Below are positions 29,441-38,660 of a DNA stretch of 64,000 nt, piece after piece. Numbering within the stretch: position 1 is the first letter of the stretch; each line of letters opens with the position of its first letter. The DNA lies in NCBI GenBank assembly GCA_019233975.1, contig JAFALY010000003.1, positions 23,410 through 87,409 of the forward strand, in the 5' to 3' direction. The notes beneath the pieces were generated by a model that was not told the DNA's origin, did not search any database, and saw only the letters and a list, made by a program, of their open reading frames with translations. Source of the stretch: Alphaproteobacteria bacterium (lineage in GTDB: Bacteria; Pseudomonadota; Alphaproteobacteria; UBA9219). Made by a program: the position numbers and the translations under genes.

Positions 29441-30787
29441 ATGGAAGACACCCCTCCCTTGGTCTTTGATGACCTGGTCGCGTACCTTGCCAAAGGATGC
29501 AAGCCTCGGGAGAATTGGCGTGTTGGCGCTGAACATGAGCTGTTCGCCTTCAACCGGCGCAATCTGGAAAGATTACCCTATAACGGCACCCCCGGCATTA
29601 CTGATTTGCTGCACGGCCTGATGCAATATGGCTGGCAGACCGTCCATGAAGGTGACGTACTGATTGGCCTGACACGTGACGGCGCAGGCGTCAGTCTGGA
29701 ACCCGGCGGCCAATTCGAATTATCCGGGGCGCAACATCCCGACATCCACGCCATTTACAACGAAACCCAACAATATGGCGAAGAGCTGCACAACGTTGCC
29801 GATGATTTGAATATCGGCTTTTTGGGTGTCGGATTCTCCCCTCTTTGGTCCCGCGAGCAAACGCCGGTCATGCCAAAAGGCCGCTACAACATCATGCGCC
29901 CCTATATGGCCAAGGTCGGGCGGCAGGGGTTGGATATGATGCTGCGCACCTGCACGATACAAACCAATCTGGATTACAGCAGCGAAGCGAACATGGTCGC
30001 CAAGTTTCGCACTTCGCTTGCACTGCAACCGATTGTTACCGCCCTGTTTGCCAACTCCCCATTCACCGAGGGCGCGCCGAACGGATACCTTTCCAAACGT
30101 GCCAATGTATGGACGGAAACCGACCCCGACAGGACGGGCATGCCAGCCATGGTCTTCCAGAAAGGTTTCGGGTTTGAGGCCTATACCCGTTACGCGCTGG
30201 GCGTTCCCATGTATTTCGTAAAACGCGGGCATACCTACATCGATGTATCGGGCGCTTCGTTTGCCGACTTCATGGAAGGCAAGCTGGATATACTGCCGGG
30301 TGAGCGTCCCACCCTGAAAGACTGGGCAGATCATCTGACCACACTGTTCCCGGATGTCCGCCTTAAGACCTATCTGGAAATGCGCGGCGCAGACGGCGGG
30401 CCACAATCCCACATCGCGGCGCTGGCCGCCCTTTGGGTGGGGTTGCTGTATGAACAGGACGCCCTTTCCGCCGCGTGGTCGTTATGTAAGGACTGGTCGC
30501 ATGAAGAGATGCTGCAACTACGCCAGGATGTAGCCAAAGGTGCCATGAGCGCCAAAATTCAGAACCGAACCGTACATGCCATCGCCAAGGACATGGTCGA
30601 CATCGCCATGCATGGGCTGAGCCGCCGCAGGCGCATGTCAGCCGCTGGACAGGACGAAACCCGTTACCTGACGCCATTGATGGATATTGTCGATAGCGGC
30701 AAGACATTGGCCGAGTTGCAGCTGGACCTCTACAATGGCCTGTGGCGGCATGATATCAGCCGCCTTTATCAGGAGTGGGCTGCCTAG
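29441..30787 (+). CDS. gshA: Glutamate-cysteine ligase, plant/alphaproteobacterial type
   Basis: This 448-aa enzyme joins glutamate and cysteine, the first step of glutathione synthesis. It belongs to the branch shared by plants and alphaproteobacteria rather than the E. coli GshA type. Marks are WRVGAEHELFAF near the N-terminus, SLEPGGQFELSG, and MRPYMAKVGRQGLDMMLRTC in the centre, followed by QTNLDYSSEANM. The start ATG 29441 follows CGGAG. Glutathione from this pathway is relevant to the homogentisate pathway in this window. Confidence 0.93.
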   Translation: MEDTPPLVFDDLVAYLAKGCKPRENWRVGAEHELFAFNRRNLERLPYNGTPGITDLLHGLMQYGWQTVHEGDVLIGLTRDGAGVSLEPGGQFELSGAQHPDIHAIYNETQQYGEELHNVADDLNIGFLGVGFSPLWSREQTPVMPKGRYNIMRPYMAKVGRQGLDMMLRTCTIQTNLDYSSEANMVAKFRTSLALQPIVTALFANSPFTEGAPNGYLSKRANVWTETDPDRTGMPAMVFQKGFGFEAYTRYALGVPMYFVKRGHTYIDVSGASFADFMEGKLDILPGERPTLKDWADHLTTLFPDVRLKTYLEMRGADGGPQSHIAALAALWVGLLYEQDALSAAWSLCKDWSHEEMLQLRQDVAKGAMSAKIQNRTVHAIAKDMVDIAMHGLSRRRRMSAAGQDETRYLTPLMDIVDSGKTLAELQLDLYNGLWRHDISRLYQEWAA

Positions 30788-30788
30788 C

Positions 30789-31502
30789 TCAGGCGGCTTC
30801 CTTAACAATCAGGCTATCGGACGCTTCTTCCAGCGCGGATTCCAGACGGCGCATCATCTCATCACGCTTCAAACCCGCGGGGATGGGCGGCAGGAATTCA
30901 AGCGTGATCGTGCCACCTTTTTTGATCCATCCGCCGCGCGTGGTGAAACAACCCGCATTGTGGGCTACCGGCACTATCGGCACATCAAGCGCGCCATAAA
31001 GAGCCGCGACGCCGCTTTTATAAGGCGCCTTTTCCCCGGGCGCGATGCGCGTACCCTGAGGGAAGATCACAATCTTGCGTCCCTGCGCCAACGCCTGCCT
31101 GGCTTTCTTGATCATGGCGCTGAGGGCACGCGTGCGCCCCTTGCGGTTAATGGCGATCATGCCCGCACGATACATAAACCAGCCCCAGAAGGGGATCAGT
31201 TGCAGTTCCCACTTCAGAACAATAGCCGGGTCGCCGAACAGTACGTGCAACTTGAATGTTTCCCACGAAGACTGATGCTTGGACGCGACCAGGCACGCCC
31301 CCTGCGGCATGTTTTCGGGATTGAGGATACGATAGGACAGGCCGCCGACATATTTCTCAATCCACGCGACGGCGTGAAACCAGAATTGCGCGACCTTGAC
31401 CACATACCAGCGCGGCAGCAGTAAAACCCACGCCATGGAAATGCAGACGACGAAAGTCATGACCAGCACAACAAGCGTGCACAAGATTGAACGCAACCGC
31501 AT
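30789..31502 (-). CDS. plsC: 1-acyl-sn-glycerol-3-phosphate acyltransferase
   Basis: PlsC acylates lysophosphatidic acid to phosphatidic acid in the membrane. The 237-aa protein has an N-terminal membrane segment (about 4-27), the acyltransferase motif SKHQSSWET (HX4E variant, common in alphaproteobacteria) and FPQGTRIAPGE. The start ATG 31502 overlaps the stop of the preceding gene as TAATG. It is the last gene of the ftsE-ftsX-ydcF-plsC run, and its end meets the glutamate-cysteine ligase tail-to-tail with one base between. Confidence 0.92.
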   Translation of the reverse strand: MRLRSILCTLVVLVMTFVVCISMAWVLLLPRWYVVKVAQFWFHAVAWIEKYVGGLSYRILNPENMPQGACLVASKHQSSWETFKLHVLFGDPAIVLKWELQLIPFWGWFMYRAGMIAINRKGRTRALSAMIKKARQALAQGRKIVIFPQGTRIAPGEKAPYKSGVAALYGALDVPIVPVAHNAGCFTTRGGWIKKGGTITLEFLPPIPAGLKRDEMMRRLESALEEASDSLIVKEAA

Positions 31503-32122
31503 TATTCCCCCACGATTGGACGCGCGACCGCCCAAAGATACTTGTTGTATTCGGTGACCAGCAAACTGGCCGTCCCCGCATGTTGCCACCAGTCATGCAT
31601 CATGACTTTGTCGGGCACAACCGGATGGGGAATGATCACGATATCCGGCATGGCCCGGCGGAACAGAAGTATACTGCGCGGCATATGATAATTGGCGGTG
31701 ACGAGCCGCAGGGAATGAAATCCTTCCAACTCCATCCACGCTTGCGTTTCATCGGCATTACCCTGCGTGCTGCCTGCCTCGTGCCCCAGAATGATGCAAC
31801 AATCACGTATTGTCTTCGTCACGTCCAGACCATTGAGCAGCAGGTCTTTAGCAACCCCTGCATGAACACCGGATATGAAAAGTTTCCTAGCTTTGCCGGC
31901 CTTGAGGATGGCGAGCCCGGCCTGTAATCTTTCGCTGCCGCCAGTCGGTACAACGACCGCGTCCGTTTCGGGCATGGCGGCATCAACAACCGGGGTCACC
32001 ATGGCATGAATGCGCGTCGCGAAGAACGAAAGCCCTATCCCCCAAACCAGCGCGATAACCCCCAACCCCGTGATGCCATGGCGCAGGATGCGGTTGATAG
32101 ACATGCCGCCCTGCCCGCTCAC
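31502..32122 (-). CDS. YdcF-like DUF218 membrane protein
   Basis: The 206-aa protein has one membrane segment (about residues 16-38) followed by a DUF218 domain, recognisable from DAVVVPTGGSERLQAG, KLFISGVH and LVTANYHMPRS. Proteins of this family (YdcF, SanA, ElyC) act at the envelope; a precise reaction is not established here. The start is GTG 32122 (GTGA overlap with ftsX) or an ATG six codons later. Its stop overlaps plsC. Confidence 0.85.
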   Translation of the reverse strand: MSGQGGMSINRILRHGITGLGVIALVWGIGLSFFATRIHAMVTPVVDAAMPETDAVVVPTGGSERLQAGLAILKAGKARKLFISGVHAGVAKDLLLNGLDVTKTIRDCCIILGHEAGSTQGNADETQAWMELEGFHSLRLVTANYHMPRSILLFRRAMPDIVIIPHPVVPDKVMMHDWWQHAGTASLLVTEYNKYLWAVARPIVGE

Positions 32123-33012
32123 GGCGCAGAGCGCAAGGTCGACAGCACCGAAAGCCGCGCGGCATAGGATGCAATCACCACCGCTGTTAACGGCACCGCC
32201 AGCACCGTAGCGCCGATATAGGCCCAGTGGCTGGTTGACAAAAGCGCCGTATCCGCAAAATTACGGATGTAGTAAAGGAGTCCCATGGCTGAAACCACCG
32301 CACCACCAAAGCCAGTCAAGGCAGGCAACCATGACAGGCTGATGGTCAGGCGTTGAAAATGCGCCGCGATATCGCGGTCATCAGCACCAAGGAAGTGCAG
32401 CAGGTCGATGGTCGCACGTTCTGTCGCCATCACAGAACGGCACAGCAGCGTGATACAGATCATGAGCGTCAGTGCGGTCAGAAGGATCAGGAACAACCCC
32501 AACAAGGTTAGGCCATTCACGAACGACCCGAGGTCCGAGAGCCAGTTGGCATGGTCATCAACGCGCACATCATGCAGCGCTGACTTCAATGCCTGCCGCA
32601 CGTCTTCGGCTGTCAGCGTGGCACCCGCCTTGCGTTCAATATCAATCAGGATGGGAACCGGCAAAGCCTTCAAAAGATCAGGCTGATTAATCCATGGCTT
32701 GATGAGGCCCAATGTTTCCTGCTCTGACACCATCGACACATGTGCCACGCTCGGCATCGCGTGCAGAATAGCCAGCGCCTGCTGCGCGCGTTCGGTTTGC
32801 GGCGTGGCGCTTTCATCTTCGATGGCGGGTATTTCAACCGTCAATCGGCTTTGTACGCCACTGTCCCAACTGAGCGTCACGGCAGAGAGCGTAACCTCGG
32901 CCGCCGTTACGAAAGTAGCCAGATACACCATCATCAGAACCAGTGCGGCAAAGAACCAACCGAGCCTGCGCTTACGGAAAGAATGGATAAAGAGTTTGTG
33001 TGGCAATGCCAT
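32119..33012 (-). CDS. ftsX: Cell division ABC transporter permease FtsX
   Basis: FtsX is the membrane partner of FtsE and controls septal peptidoglycan hydrolysis. The 297-aa protein has four predicted membrane helices (about 15-38, 168-195, 222-245, 262-285) and a large periplasmic loop after the first, the FtsX topology. It begins one base after ftsE and overlaps the next gene by GTGA. Confidence 0.92.
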   Translation of the reverse strand: MALPHKLFIHSFRKRRLGWFFAALVLMMVYLATFVTAAEVTLSAVTLSWDSGVQSRLTVEIPAIEDESATPQTERAQQALAILHAMPSVAHVSMVSEQETLGLIKPWINQPDLLKALPVPILIDIERKAGATLTAEDVRQALKSALHDVRVDDHANWLSDLGSFVNGLTLLGLFLILLTALTLMICITLLCRSVMATERATIDLLHFLGADDRDIAAHFQRLTISLSWLPALTGFGGAVVSAMGLLYYIRNFADTALLSTSHWAYIGATVLAVPLTAVVIASYAARLSVLSTLRSAP

Positions 33013-33013
33013 G

Positions 33014-33688
33014 TTACGCGACCTTTGTCATAGGCGATGTCAGGCGCCCGCCCTTCAGGCGCAGTCCCGGTTTCTTGAATTTTTCCGTCAGATGTTGCTG
33101 GTGGGTAGCCAGAATGACTGCCGTGCCCATTTTGTGCATTTCATCGAACAGATGGAACAGTTTGACCGCCGTTTCATCATCCACATTGCCGGTAGGTTCG
33201 TCAGCCAGCAGCAACTTCGGCTTGTTCACAACAGCGCGCGCGATGGCAACGCGTTGCTGCTCACCGCCCGACAATTCAGTCGGCAAGGCTTCCAGTCGGT
33301 TGCCGAGCCCGACCCATTCCAGAAGTTCCCGCGCATGGCGCAGGACATATTCGTTATCAGCCCCGGCAAGGCGTAGCGGCAGCGCGGCGTTTTCAAGGGC
33401 GGTCAAGTGCGGGATCAGGCGAAAATCCTGATAAACAATGCCGATCTCACGGCGCAGATTCATCAATTCCTTGCGTCCGGCATTGACAACGTCTTGCCCG
33501 AACAAGGACAGACGGCCCGCGCTGGGGCGCTCCGCGCCATAAATCAGGCGCAAAAGGGAAGATTTCCCCGCACCGCTGGGCCCTGTCAGGAAGTAAAAAC
33601 CGCCTTCCGGCAAAGCCATATCGATGTCCGACAACACGGTCCGGTTGTCGTCATACCAAAGGCTGACTTTTTCAAATTGTAGCAACAT
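33014..33688 (-). CDS. ftsE: Cell division ATP-binding protein FtsE
   Basis: FtsE is the ATPase of the FtsEX complex. The 224-aa ABC domain has Walker A GPSGAGKSS, the signature LSGGEQQRVAIARA and Walker B LLLADEPTGNVD, and begins MLLQFEKVSLWYDD as is usual for FtsE. It is the first gene of the minus-strand run and is divergent from the zinc-ribbon gene, with about 100 bp between their starts. Confidence 0.95.
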   Translation of the reverse strand: MLLQFEKVSLWYDDNRTVLSDIDMALPEGGFYFLTGPSGAGKSSLLRLIYGAERPSAGRLSLFGQDVVNAGRKELMNLRREIGIVYQDFRLIPHLTALENAALPLRLAGADNEYVLRHARELLEWVGLGNRLEALPTELSGGEQQRVAIARAVVNKPKLLLADEPTGNVDDETAVKLFHLFDEMHKMGTAVILATHQQHLTEKFKKPGLRLKGGRLTSPMTKVA

Positions 33689-33790
33689 AGTGTCCCATGA
33701 ATCTGTTAGACTCGAAGTATAGCGGATTGGCCCACGACCTCAAGCAGTGCCGTTCTTGCCACCGTGGCTCGATAAGCCTTATAACAGGGC

Positions 33791-34549
33791 ATGATTATTT
33801 CCTGTGGCCTATGCAATACACGTTATCTGGTTTCCGCCAGCCTGTTTGCCTTTGGGCCACGCATGGTTCGTTGTGCCCGTTGTCGGCATAGCTGGCAGGC
33901 CGATATGCCCAGCAATATCGACGTCTTCATGAGACCACCGCCGCCGATGGCAGAGCCCGAACCGCCGGTTAGCGCGCCCGAACCGGCGCAACCCGATTCG
34001 CCCACCCCACTTCCGCAAGTCGCCGAAAAGACAACGGATGAGGGAAAATCCGCGCCAAAACACACAATAAAACTGCCTGCCCTCACGCATGTGCACCTCA
34101 GCCTTGCCAAAAAGATTTCGATTATAGCTGGGGTGGTGCTGGGAACCGCTTTGGCCCTCACCCTTATTCTGGCACGCCAGACCATCGCCAAAAATGTGCC
34201 TTTCATGGAACCTATTTATAACGCCATCGGCTTGCATATAGTATATCTGGGTGAAGGGCTGGATATAACCGATGTTCGTTCCGAACTGACCTATGATAGC
34301 GGGATCATGCGGCTGATGATTGACGGCAAAATCGTTAACAACATCCCCAGAATCCACAAAATACCGCCTATAATTGCCCTTGCCACGGGTGCGGACGGGC
34401 TGGTAATCCAACGCTGGCAGATTGATCCGCCAAAAGCGACGCTTGACCCGCTGGCCAGTGTAGCGTTTCATTCAGAGATCAACGCGCCACCCATGACGGT
34501 TGTTCACGTCAATCTGAATTTCGTCGAGATCAAAGATGACACTCAGTAA
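33791..34549 (+). CDS. MJ0042-type zinc-ribbon membrane protein
   Basis: The N-terminus carries a CxxC...CxxC ribbon (CGLCNTRYLV and VRCARCRHSW, residues about 5-35), the MJ0042 finger found in many alphaproteobacterial proteins. A proline/glutamate-rich linker, one membrane helix (about residues 112-132) and an extracytoplasmic beta-rich domain (about 150-245, DUF3426-like) follow. Start ATG 33791 gives 252 aa. Its 3' end overlaps the response regulator by 14 bp, so the two are coupled. Function is not established. Confidence 0.82.
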   Translation: MIISCGLCNTRYLVSASLFAFGPRMVRCARCRHSWQADMPSNIDVFMRPPPPMAEPEPPVSAPEPAQPDSPTPLPQVAEKTTDEGKSAPKHTIKLPALTHVHLSLAKKISIIAGVVLGTALALTLILARQTIAKNVPFMEPIYNAIGLHIVYLGEGLDITDVRSELTYDSGIMRLMIDGKIVNNIPRIHKIPPIIALATGADGLVIQRWQIDPPKATLDPLASVAFHSEINAPPMTVVHVNLNFVEIKDDTQ

Positions 34550-34946
34550 CATCCCCCTTCATCCCAGCACGGCACGAGTCCTTGTGGCTGAAGACAATCC
34601 TGCGGTGCGCGAATTTATCAGCCGCGCTCTGGCCGGTGCGGGTTATCAGGTCGCCGCTGTCCCCGATGGGCATCAGGCCCTGGAAATGCTCAGCAAGGAA
34701 CATTTTCATGTTCTGGTCACCGACATTGTGATGCCACAAATCGACGGCATTGCCTTGGCGACAAAGGCGGTAAGGCTGTACCCCGACTTGCGCATCGTCA
34801 TGATTTCAGGCTACGCGCAGGAACGCATGCGCGCGCACAATCTGGATTCACTGGTGCACAGTATTCTGGCCAAGCCGTTTTCACTCGAAGAAATTTGCGA
34901 CGCTGTTAAACATACGATCAGTCATCTGGAAGGAAAGTTAGCCTAA
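34536..34946 (+). CDS. cpdR: CpdR-like single-domain response regulator
   Basis: A 136-aa receiver domain with no output domain. The acidic pair is Glu19/Asp20, the phosphorylated Asp is Asp63 (VTDIVMPQIDG), the Thr/Ser is in VMISGYA and the Lys in LAKPFS. The TDIVMPxIDGIxLA stretch and the (M/I)SGYA and KPFSLEE segments resemble CpdR, which in Caulobacter controls ClpXP delivery of cell-cycle regulators. Location beside ftsEX and an MJ0042 gene agrees with a cell-cycle role. A generic CheY/DivK-like regulator remains possible. Confidence 0.75.
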   Translation: MTLSNIPLHPSTARVLVAEDNPAVREFISRALAGAGYQVAAVPDGHQALEMLSKEHFHVLVTDIVMPQIDGIALATKAVRLYPDLRIVMISGYAQERMRAHNLDSLVHSILAKPFSLEEICDAVKHTISHLEGKLA

Positions 34947-34948
34947 TC

Positions 34949-35830
34949 ATGTCGAAGCTCCCTATTCGTAAAGCAGTATTTCCTGTTGCCGGTCTTGGCA
35001 CCCGTTTCCTGCCCGCCACAAAGGCGATGCCGAAGGAAATGTTGACGCTGGTCGACCGTCCGCTCATCCAACACGCTGTGGATGAAGCCCGCGCCGCCGG
35101 CATTGAACAATTCATTTTCGTCACCAGCCGCGGCAAGAGCGCGCTGGAAGACCATTTCGACAACAATAACGATCTGAAGCGCACCCTCGAGGCCCGCAAC
35201 AAGGTACGCGAACTTGAATTGCTGAAGACGACCGATATCGACTCCGGCCAATTGCTGTTCACGCGTCAGCGCGAACCGCTGGGCCTTGGTCACGCCATAT
35301 GGTGCGCACGCCATCTGGTCGGCAACGAGCCCTTTGCCATTTTGCTGGCTGACGACGTCGTTCTGGCGCAAAAACCCTGCCTGAAGCAGATGATCGAAGC
35401 CTATAACGATGTCGGCGGCAATCTGGTTGCCGTTACCGAAGTGCCGCGCGAACACACGAACCGCTACGGCATTCTGGATATTGAAAAAGACGATGGCCGC
35501 ATGGTCAGCGTCAAAGGTCTGTTTGAAAAGCCACAACCGGAATTGGCGCCCTCTACGCTGTCGATTATCGGTCGTTACATCCTGCAGCCAGAAATCTTTA
35601 CCTATCTGGAAGAAAAGCGCGCAGGTGCGGGCGGTGAGATCCAATTGACCGACAGCATGGTCAAGCTGATCGGCAAGCAGGCCTTCCATGGCCTGCGTTA
35701 CGAAGGTACGCGCTATGACTGCGGTGACAAGGTTGGCTTCATCGAAGCTACCGCGGCCTTTGCCCTCGCCCACCCCGAAATGGGCGGTCAGGTGCGCGAA
35801 GCGCTGAAGAAAATTATCGCAAAGGCATAA
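34949..35830 (+). CDS. galU: UTP-glucose-1-phosphate uridylyltransferase
   Basis: GalU makes UDP-glucose from UTP and glucose-1-phosphate. The 293-aa protein begins with the nucleotidyltransferase loop AVFPVAGLGTRFLPATKAMP, has KEML, the GHAIWCARHLVG and LLADDVVL segments and YDCGDKVGF near the end. It is followed after 12 bp by UDP-glucose dehydrogenase, which uses its product, so the pair supplies UDP-glucuronate for surface polysaccharides. Confidence 0.96.
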   Translation: MSKLPIRKAVFPVAGLGTRFLPATKAMPKEMLTLVDRPLIQHAVDEARAAGIEQFIFVTSRGKSALEDHFDNNNDLKRTLEARNKVRELELLKTTDIDSGQLLFTRQREPLGLGHAIWCARHLVGNEPFAILLADDVVLAQKPCLKQMIEAYNDVGGNLVAVTEVPREHTNRYGILDIEKDDGRMVSVKGLFEKPQPELAPSTLSIIGRYILQPEIFTYLEEKRAGAGGEIQLTDSMVKLIGKQAFHGLRYEGTRYDCGDKVGFIEATAAFALAHPEMGGQVREALKKIIAKA

Positions 35831-35842
35831 AGGCACGGCATA

Positions 35843-37144
35843 ATGCATATTACGGTTATCGGCGCAGGCTATGTGGGTTTGGTTTCGGCGGCATGTTTTG
35901 CCGAATTTGGGCACCGGGTAACATGCGTCGATGTCGATGCAGGACGTGTGGAACGCTTGCGCCGCGCAGAAATTCCGATATACGAGCCCGGCCTGGATGA
36001 GCTTGTCGCCCAAAACGTTAAAAAACAAACGCTCAGCTTTGAAACCGATATTGCCGCACCACTGGCGACATCCGACGCGGTCTTTATTGCGGTTGGCACG
36101 CCATCACGCCGCGGTGACGGGCATGCGGATCTGAGCTATGTTTACAACGCCAGCCGCGACATTGCGCGACACCTCAAGCAATATACGGTTGTCGTCACCA
36201 AATCGACGGTACCGGTTGGCACAGGTCGGGAAATTGAAAAGATCATCCGTGAAACCAACCCCGCCGCCGAGTTTGACGTCTGTTCAAACCCCGAGTTTTT
36301 GCGCGAAGGTTCTGCCATCAACGACTTTATGCGCCCCGACCGCGTTGTTGTCGGGTGCCAGAGTGAGCGTGCCGCCGCCGTCATGCGCGCCATCTATCGC
36401 CCGCTGTATTTGATTGAAACGCCGATCGTGCTGACATCGCTTGAAAGCGCGGAACTCATCAAATACGCGTCCAACGCCTTTCTGGCGACGAAGATTACCT
36501 TTATCAACGAAATCGCCGATTTGTGTGAAAAAGTCGGCGCCGATGTGCAAACCGTCGCCAAGGGCATGGGGTTGGATGGTCGCATTGGCCGTAAATTCCT
36601 GCATGCCGGTCCCGGCTATGGCGGCTCGTGCTTCCCGAAGGACACGCTGGCGCTGATGCAGACCGCGCGTTTGAACAAAGTGCCGATGCGCCTTGTCGAG
36701 GCGACCATCGACGTCAATAACAACCGCAAGAAAGCCATGGCGCAACGCGTCGTGGTTGCCTGTGGCGGGTCCGTGCAGGGTAAAACCATGGCCATATTGG
36801 GTGTCACGTTCAAACCCAATACGGATGACATGCGCGACAGTGTCAGCCTGGACGTCATCCCCGCCCTGCAACAGGCGGGCGCGACCATTCGTGCCTATGA
36901 CCCCGTAGGGATGAAGGAAGCCGCCGCGTATTTCCAGAATGTTGCGTGGTGCGACAATGCCTATGAAGCCATGCAGGGTGCCGATGCCGCCGTTATCCTG
37001 ACGGAATGGAATGAGTTTCGCGCGCTCGACATCACGCAAATGAAGCAATGCCTGCAGGCGCCCGTCCTTGTTGACCTGCGCAATATCTACCGCCCCGACG
37101 AAATGCGCGAGGCGGGATTTAACTATGTGTCCGTAGGACGATAA
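35843..37144 (+). CDS. ugd: UDP-glucose 6-dehydrogenase
   Basis: This enzyme oxidises UDP-glucose to UDP-glucuronate with two NAD. The N-terminal Rossmann fold starts ITVIGAGYVGLVSAACFAEF, the catalytic cysteine is Cys263 in GPGYGGSCFPKD, and the C-terminal UDP-binding domain has FKPNTDDMRDS. Length is 433 aa, normal. It forms an operon with galU. Confidence 0.96.
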   Translation: MHITVIGAGYVGLVSAACFAEFGHRVTCVDVDAGRVERLRRAEIPIYEPGLDELVAQNVKKQTLSFETDIAAPLATSDAVFIAVGTPSRRGDGHADLSYVYNASRDIARHLKQYTVVVTKSTVPVGTGREIEKIIRETNPAAEFDVCSNPEFLREGSAINDFMRPDRVVVGCQSERAAAVMRAIYRPLYLIETPIVLTSLESAELIKYASNAFLATKITFINEIADLCEKVGADVQTVAKGMGLDGRIGRKFLHAGPGYGGSCFPKDTLALMQTARLNKVPMRLVEATIDVNNNRKKAMAQRVVVACGGSVQGKTMAILGVTFKPNTDDMRDSVSLDVIPALQQAGATIRAYDPVGMKEAAAYFQNVAWCDNAYEAMQGADAAVILTEWNEFRALDITQMKQCLQAPVLVDLRNIYRPDEMREAGFNYVSVGR

Positions 37145-37182
37145 TCGTCATTAGCCTATCAGGGCGGGCATGTTTTAGGCAG

Positions 37183-37425
37183 TTACCGTTGCAAGCGTGA
37201 TAATGCGTCAACACCTGCAAGTGCCAGGGCAATACCCCCCAGTCCACCCAGTGTTGCAATTGGCCCGGAAACAAGGTGGTTAGTCAGCATCGCCTGCCCC
37301 AGACTGTACATGCCAAGATGCATAGCACCATAGTGCACCAGACTGCATAAACCCACGGCCCCCACTGCACCAGCAGCAACACATAATGCAAGGGCAGCCA
37401 CCTGAACCAAATCAATCCCCTTCAT
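37183..37425 (-). CDS. Small hydrophobic membrane protein, unknown
   Basis: ATG 37425 (preceded by GAGGGGAA) opens an 80-aa frame with two or three hydrophobic glycine/alanine-rich segments (about 7-30, 36-50, 54-72) and a basic end (SRLQR). No family recognised. It resembles in composition, but not clearly in sequence, the small ORFs near 8.6-9.2 kb. It is convergent with ugd. Confidence 0.55.
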   Translation of the reverse strand: MKGIDLVQVAALALCVAAGAVGAVGLCSLVHYGAMHLGMYSLGQAMLTNHLVSGPIATLGGLGGIALALAGVDALSRLQR

Positions 37426-37704
37426 CAAATTCCCCTCTCGTACACATAGAAAAATATTAAAAACGTTAGGGTCATGCCTAGCAAATAAGCCAAACGTTAT
37501 ATGGGCTGGTTATACGGGCTGGCATTCTGCAAGTAAATAAAATATCTATAAATATCATATAGATGATACTATTTTCATAAAACAGGATAAAAACTTTTGC
37601 TTTTGAATTCTTTTTTGTTTAGCTTGCTGCCTCTCGCGGCACTGTCGACAGCATCGATGCGATACGCGTATCGCGCCTACGATCTATTGACCCGCACAAG
37701 GCAT
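37426..37704. other. 279-bp intergenic region before tRNA-Arg
   Basis: No gene is seen. The first 200 bp are AT-rich; the last 65 bp contain three consecutive palindromes (37642-37674). The tRNA-Arg promoter must lie here, but I cannot place it firmly. Confidence 0.4.
37642..37674. repeat. Three consecutive palindromes upstream of tRNA-Arg
   Basis: CTGTCGACAG (37642-37651), GCATCGATGC (37651-37660) and GCGATACGCGTATCGC (37659-37674) are each perfect reverse-complement palindromes that abut or overlap by one or two bases. They end 30 bp before the tRNA. Confidence 0.6.
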
Positions 37705-37781
37705 GCACCCGTAGCTCAACTGGATAGAGCATCAGACTACGAATCTGGGGGTTAGGAGTTCGAATCTCTTCGGGTGCGCCA
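37705..37781 (+). tRNA. tRNA-Arg (anticodon ACG)
   Basis: A 77-nt cloverleaf with acceptor arms GCACCCG / CGGGTGC, D-loop AGCTCAACTGGATAGAGC, anticodon stem CAGAC/ATCTG around ACG, T-arm GTTCGAATC and an encoded CCA end. The ACG anticodon (read as ICG) decodes CGU, CGC and CGA. Confidence 0.95.
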
Positions 37782-37941
37782 CTTTACTTCTCCCAAGCCA
37801 TATATCACCAATCGACACCTGAATATCATCCTGTTACGTTTGCATCAGCATAGGTTTTACAGGCGTTCCCGCCACCCCGCTCTTGCTTGAATAAAACGCC
37901 TTTCGACACCATATTGTGGGTATCGGTTGGAGGGAAAAAAC

Positions 37942-38643
37942 ATGATCAAACACTACCCGTACGAAGCGCTCGGCAACGTCAACCATGGTTGGCTGAACGC
38001 GCATCACCATTTCAGTTTCGGCCATTACTGGAACCCGGAACGCGTCCAGTTCGGTCAGTTGCGCGTCATCAACGACGACATCATCGCGCCCCAGGCCGGG
38101 TTCGGCACGCATCCGCACGACAATATGGAGATTATCACCTATGTCCGTCAGGGCGCCATTTCCCACAAAGACAGTATGGGAAATGCCGGCCGTACAGAAG
38201 CGGGTGACGTTCAGGTGATGAGCGCGGGCACCGGCATCGCGCATTCCGAATACAACAAGGAAAGCGAAGAAACGCGCCTGTACCAGATCTGGATCACCCC
38301 GGACCAACGCGGCGTTAAGCCCCGTTGGGAAGCGCGGCAATTTCCAAAAGACACCCTGGCAACAGGTGCTCTACCCGTACTGGTCTCTGGCGATAAAGCA
38401 GATGCCGAAAAAGGCGCGCTTTATATCCATCAGGACGCTGCCATTTACGGCGGTCGCGTGAAGGCGGGCGCAACCTTGATGCAACCGTTGAAGCACAACG
38501 CCTATGTCTTGGCGTCAGAAGGCAGCTTTACCCTTAACGGCATCACCATGAAAAAGGGTGATGGTGCCGAGGTAACAGGGGAAAGCGCACTGACCCTACG
38601 CGCGAATGAGGATGCGGAGATTCTGGTGATCGATGTTGCTTAA
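37942..38643 (+). CDS. Pirin family protein (bicupin)
   Basis: The 233-aa protein has the pirin N-terminal cupin with the metal-binding HxH and glutamate pattern (GFGTHPHDNMEII and later AGTGIAHSEYN). Members include YhhW-type quercetin dioxygenases and redox-sensing proteins; the activity here cannot be assigned. ATG 37942 is preceded by GGAGGG with an eight-base gap. It begins 160 bp after tRNA-Arg and is convergent with ohr. Confidence 0.9.
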   Translation: MIKHYPYEALGNVNHGWLNAHHHFSFGHYWNPERVQFGQLRVINDDIIAPQAGFGTHPHDNMEIITYVRQGAISHKDSMGNAGRTEAGDVQVMSAGTGIAHSEYNKESEETRLYQIWITPDQRGVKPRWEARQFPKDTLATGALPVLVSGDKADAEKGALYIHQDAAIYGGRVKAGATLMQPLKHNAYVLASEGSFTLNGITMKKGDGAEVTGESALTLRANEDAEILVIDVA

Positions 38644-38660
38644 GAGGTAGCACCCGGTCA

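Noticed and set aside
34943..36028. 361-codon frame antisense to galU and ugd
   Set aside because: Spans two well-identified genes on the opposite strand; no start signal or motif.
37705..37781. tRNA-Arg as an integration site for a mobile element
   Set aside because: I found no integrase and no repeat of the tRNA 3' end downstream.
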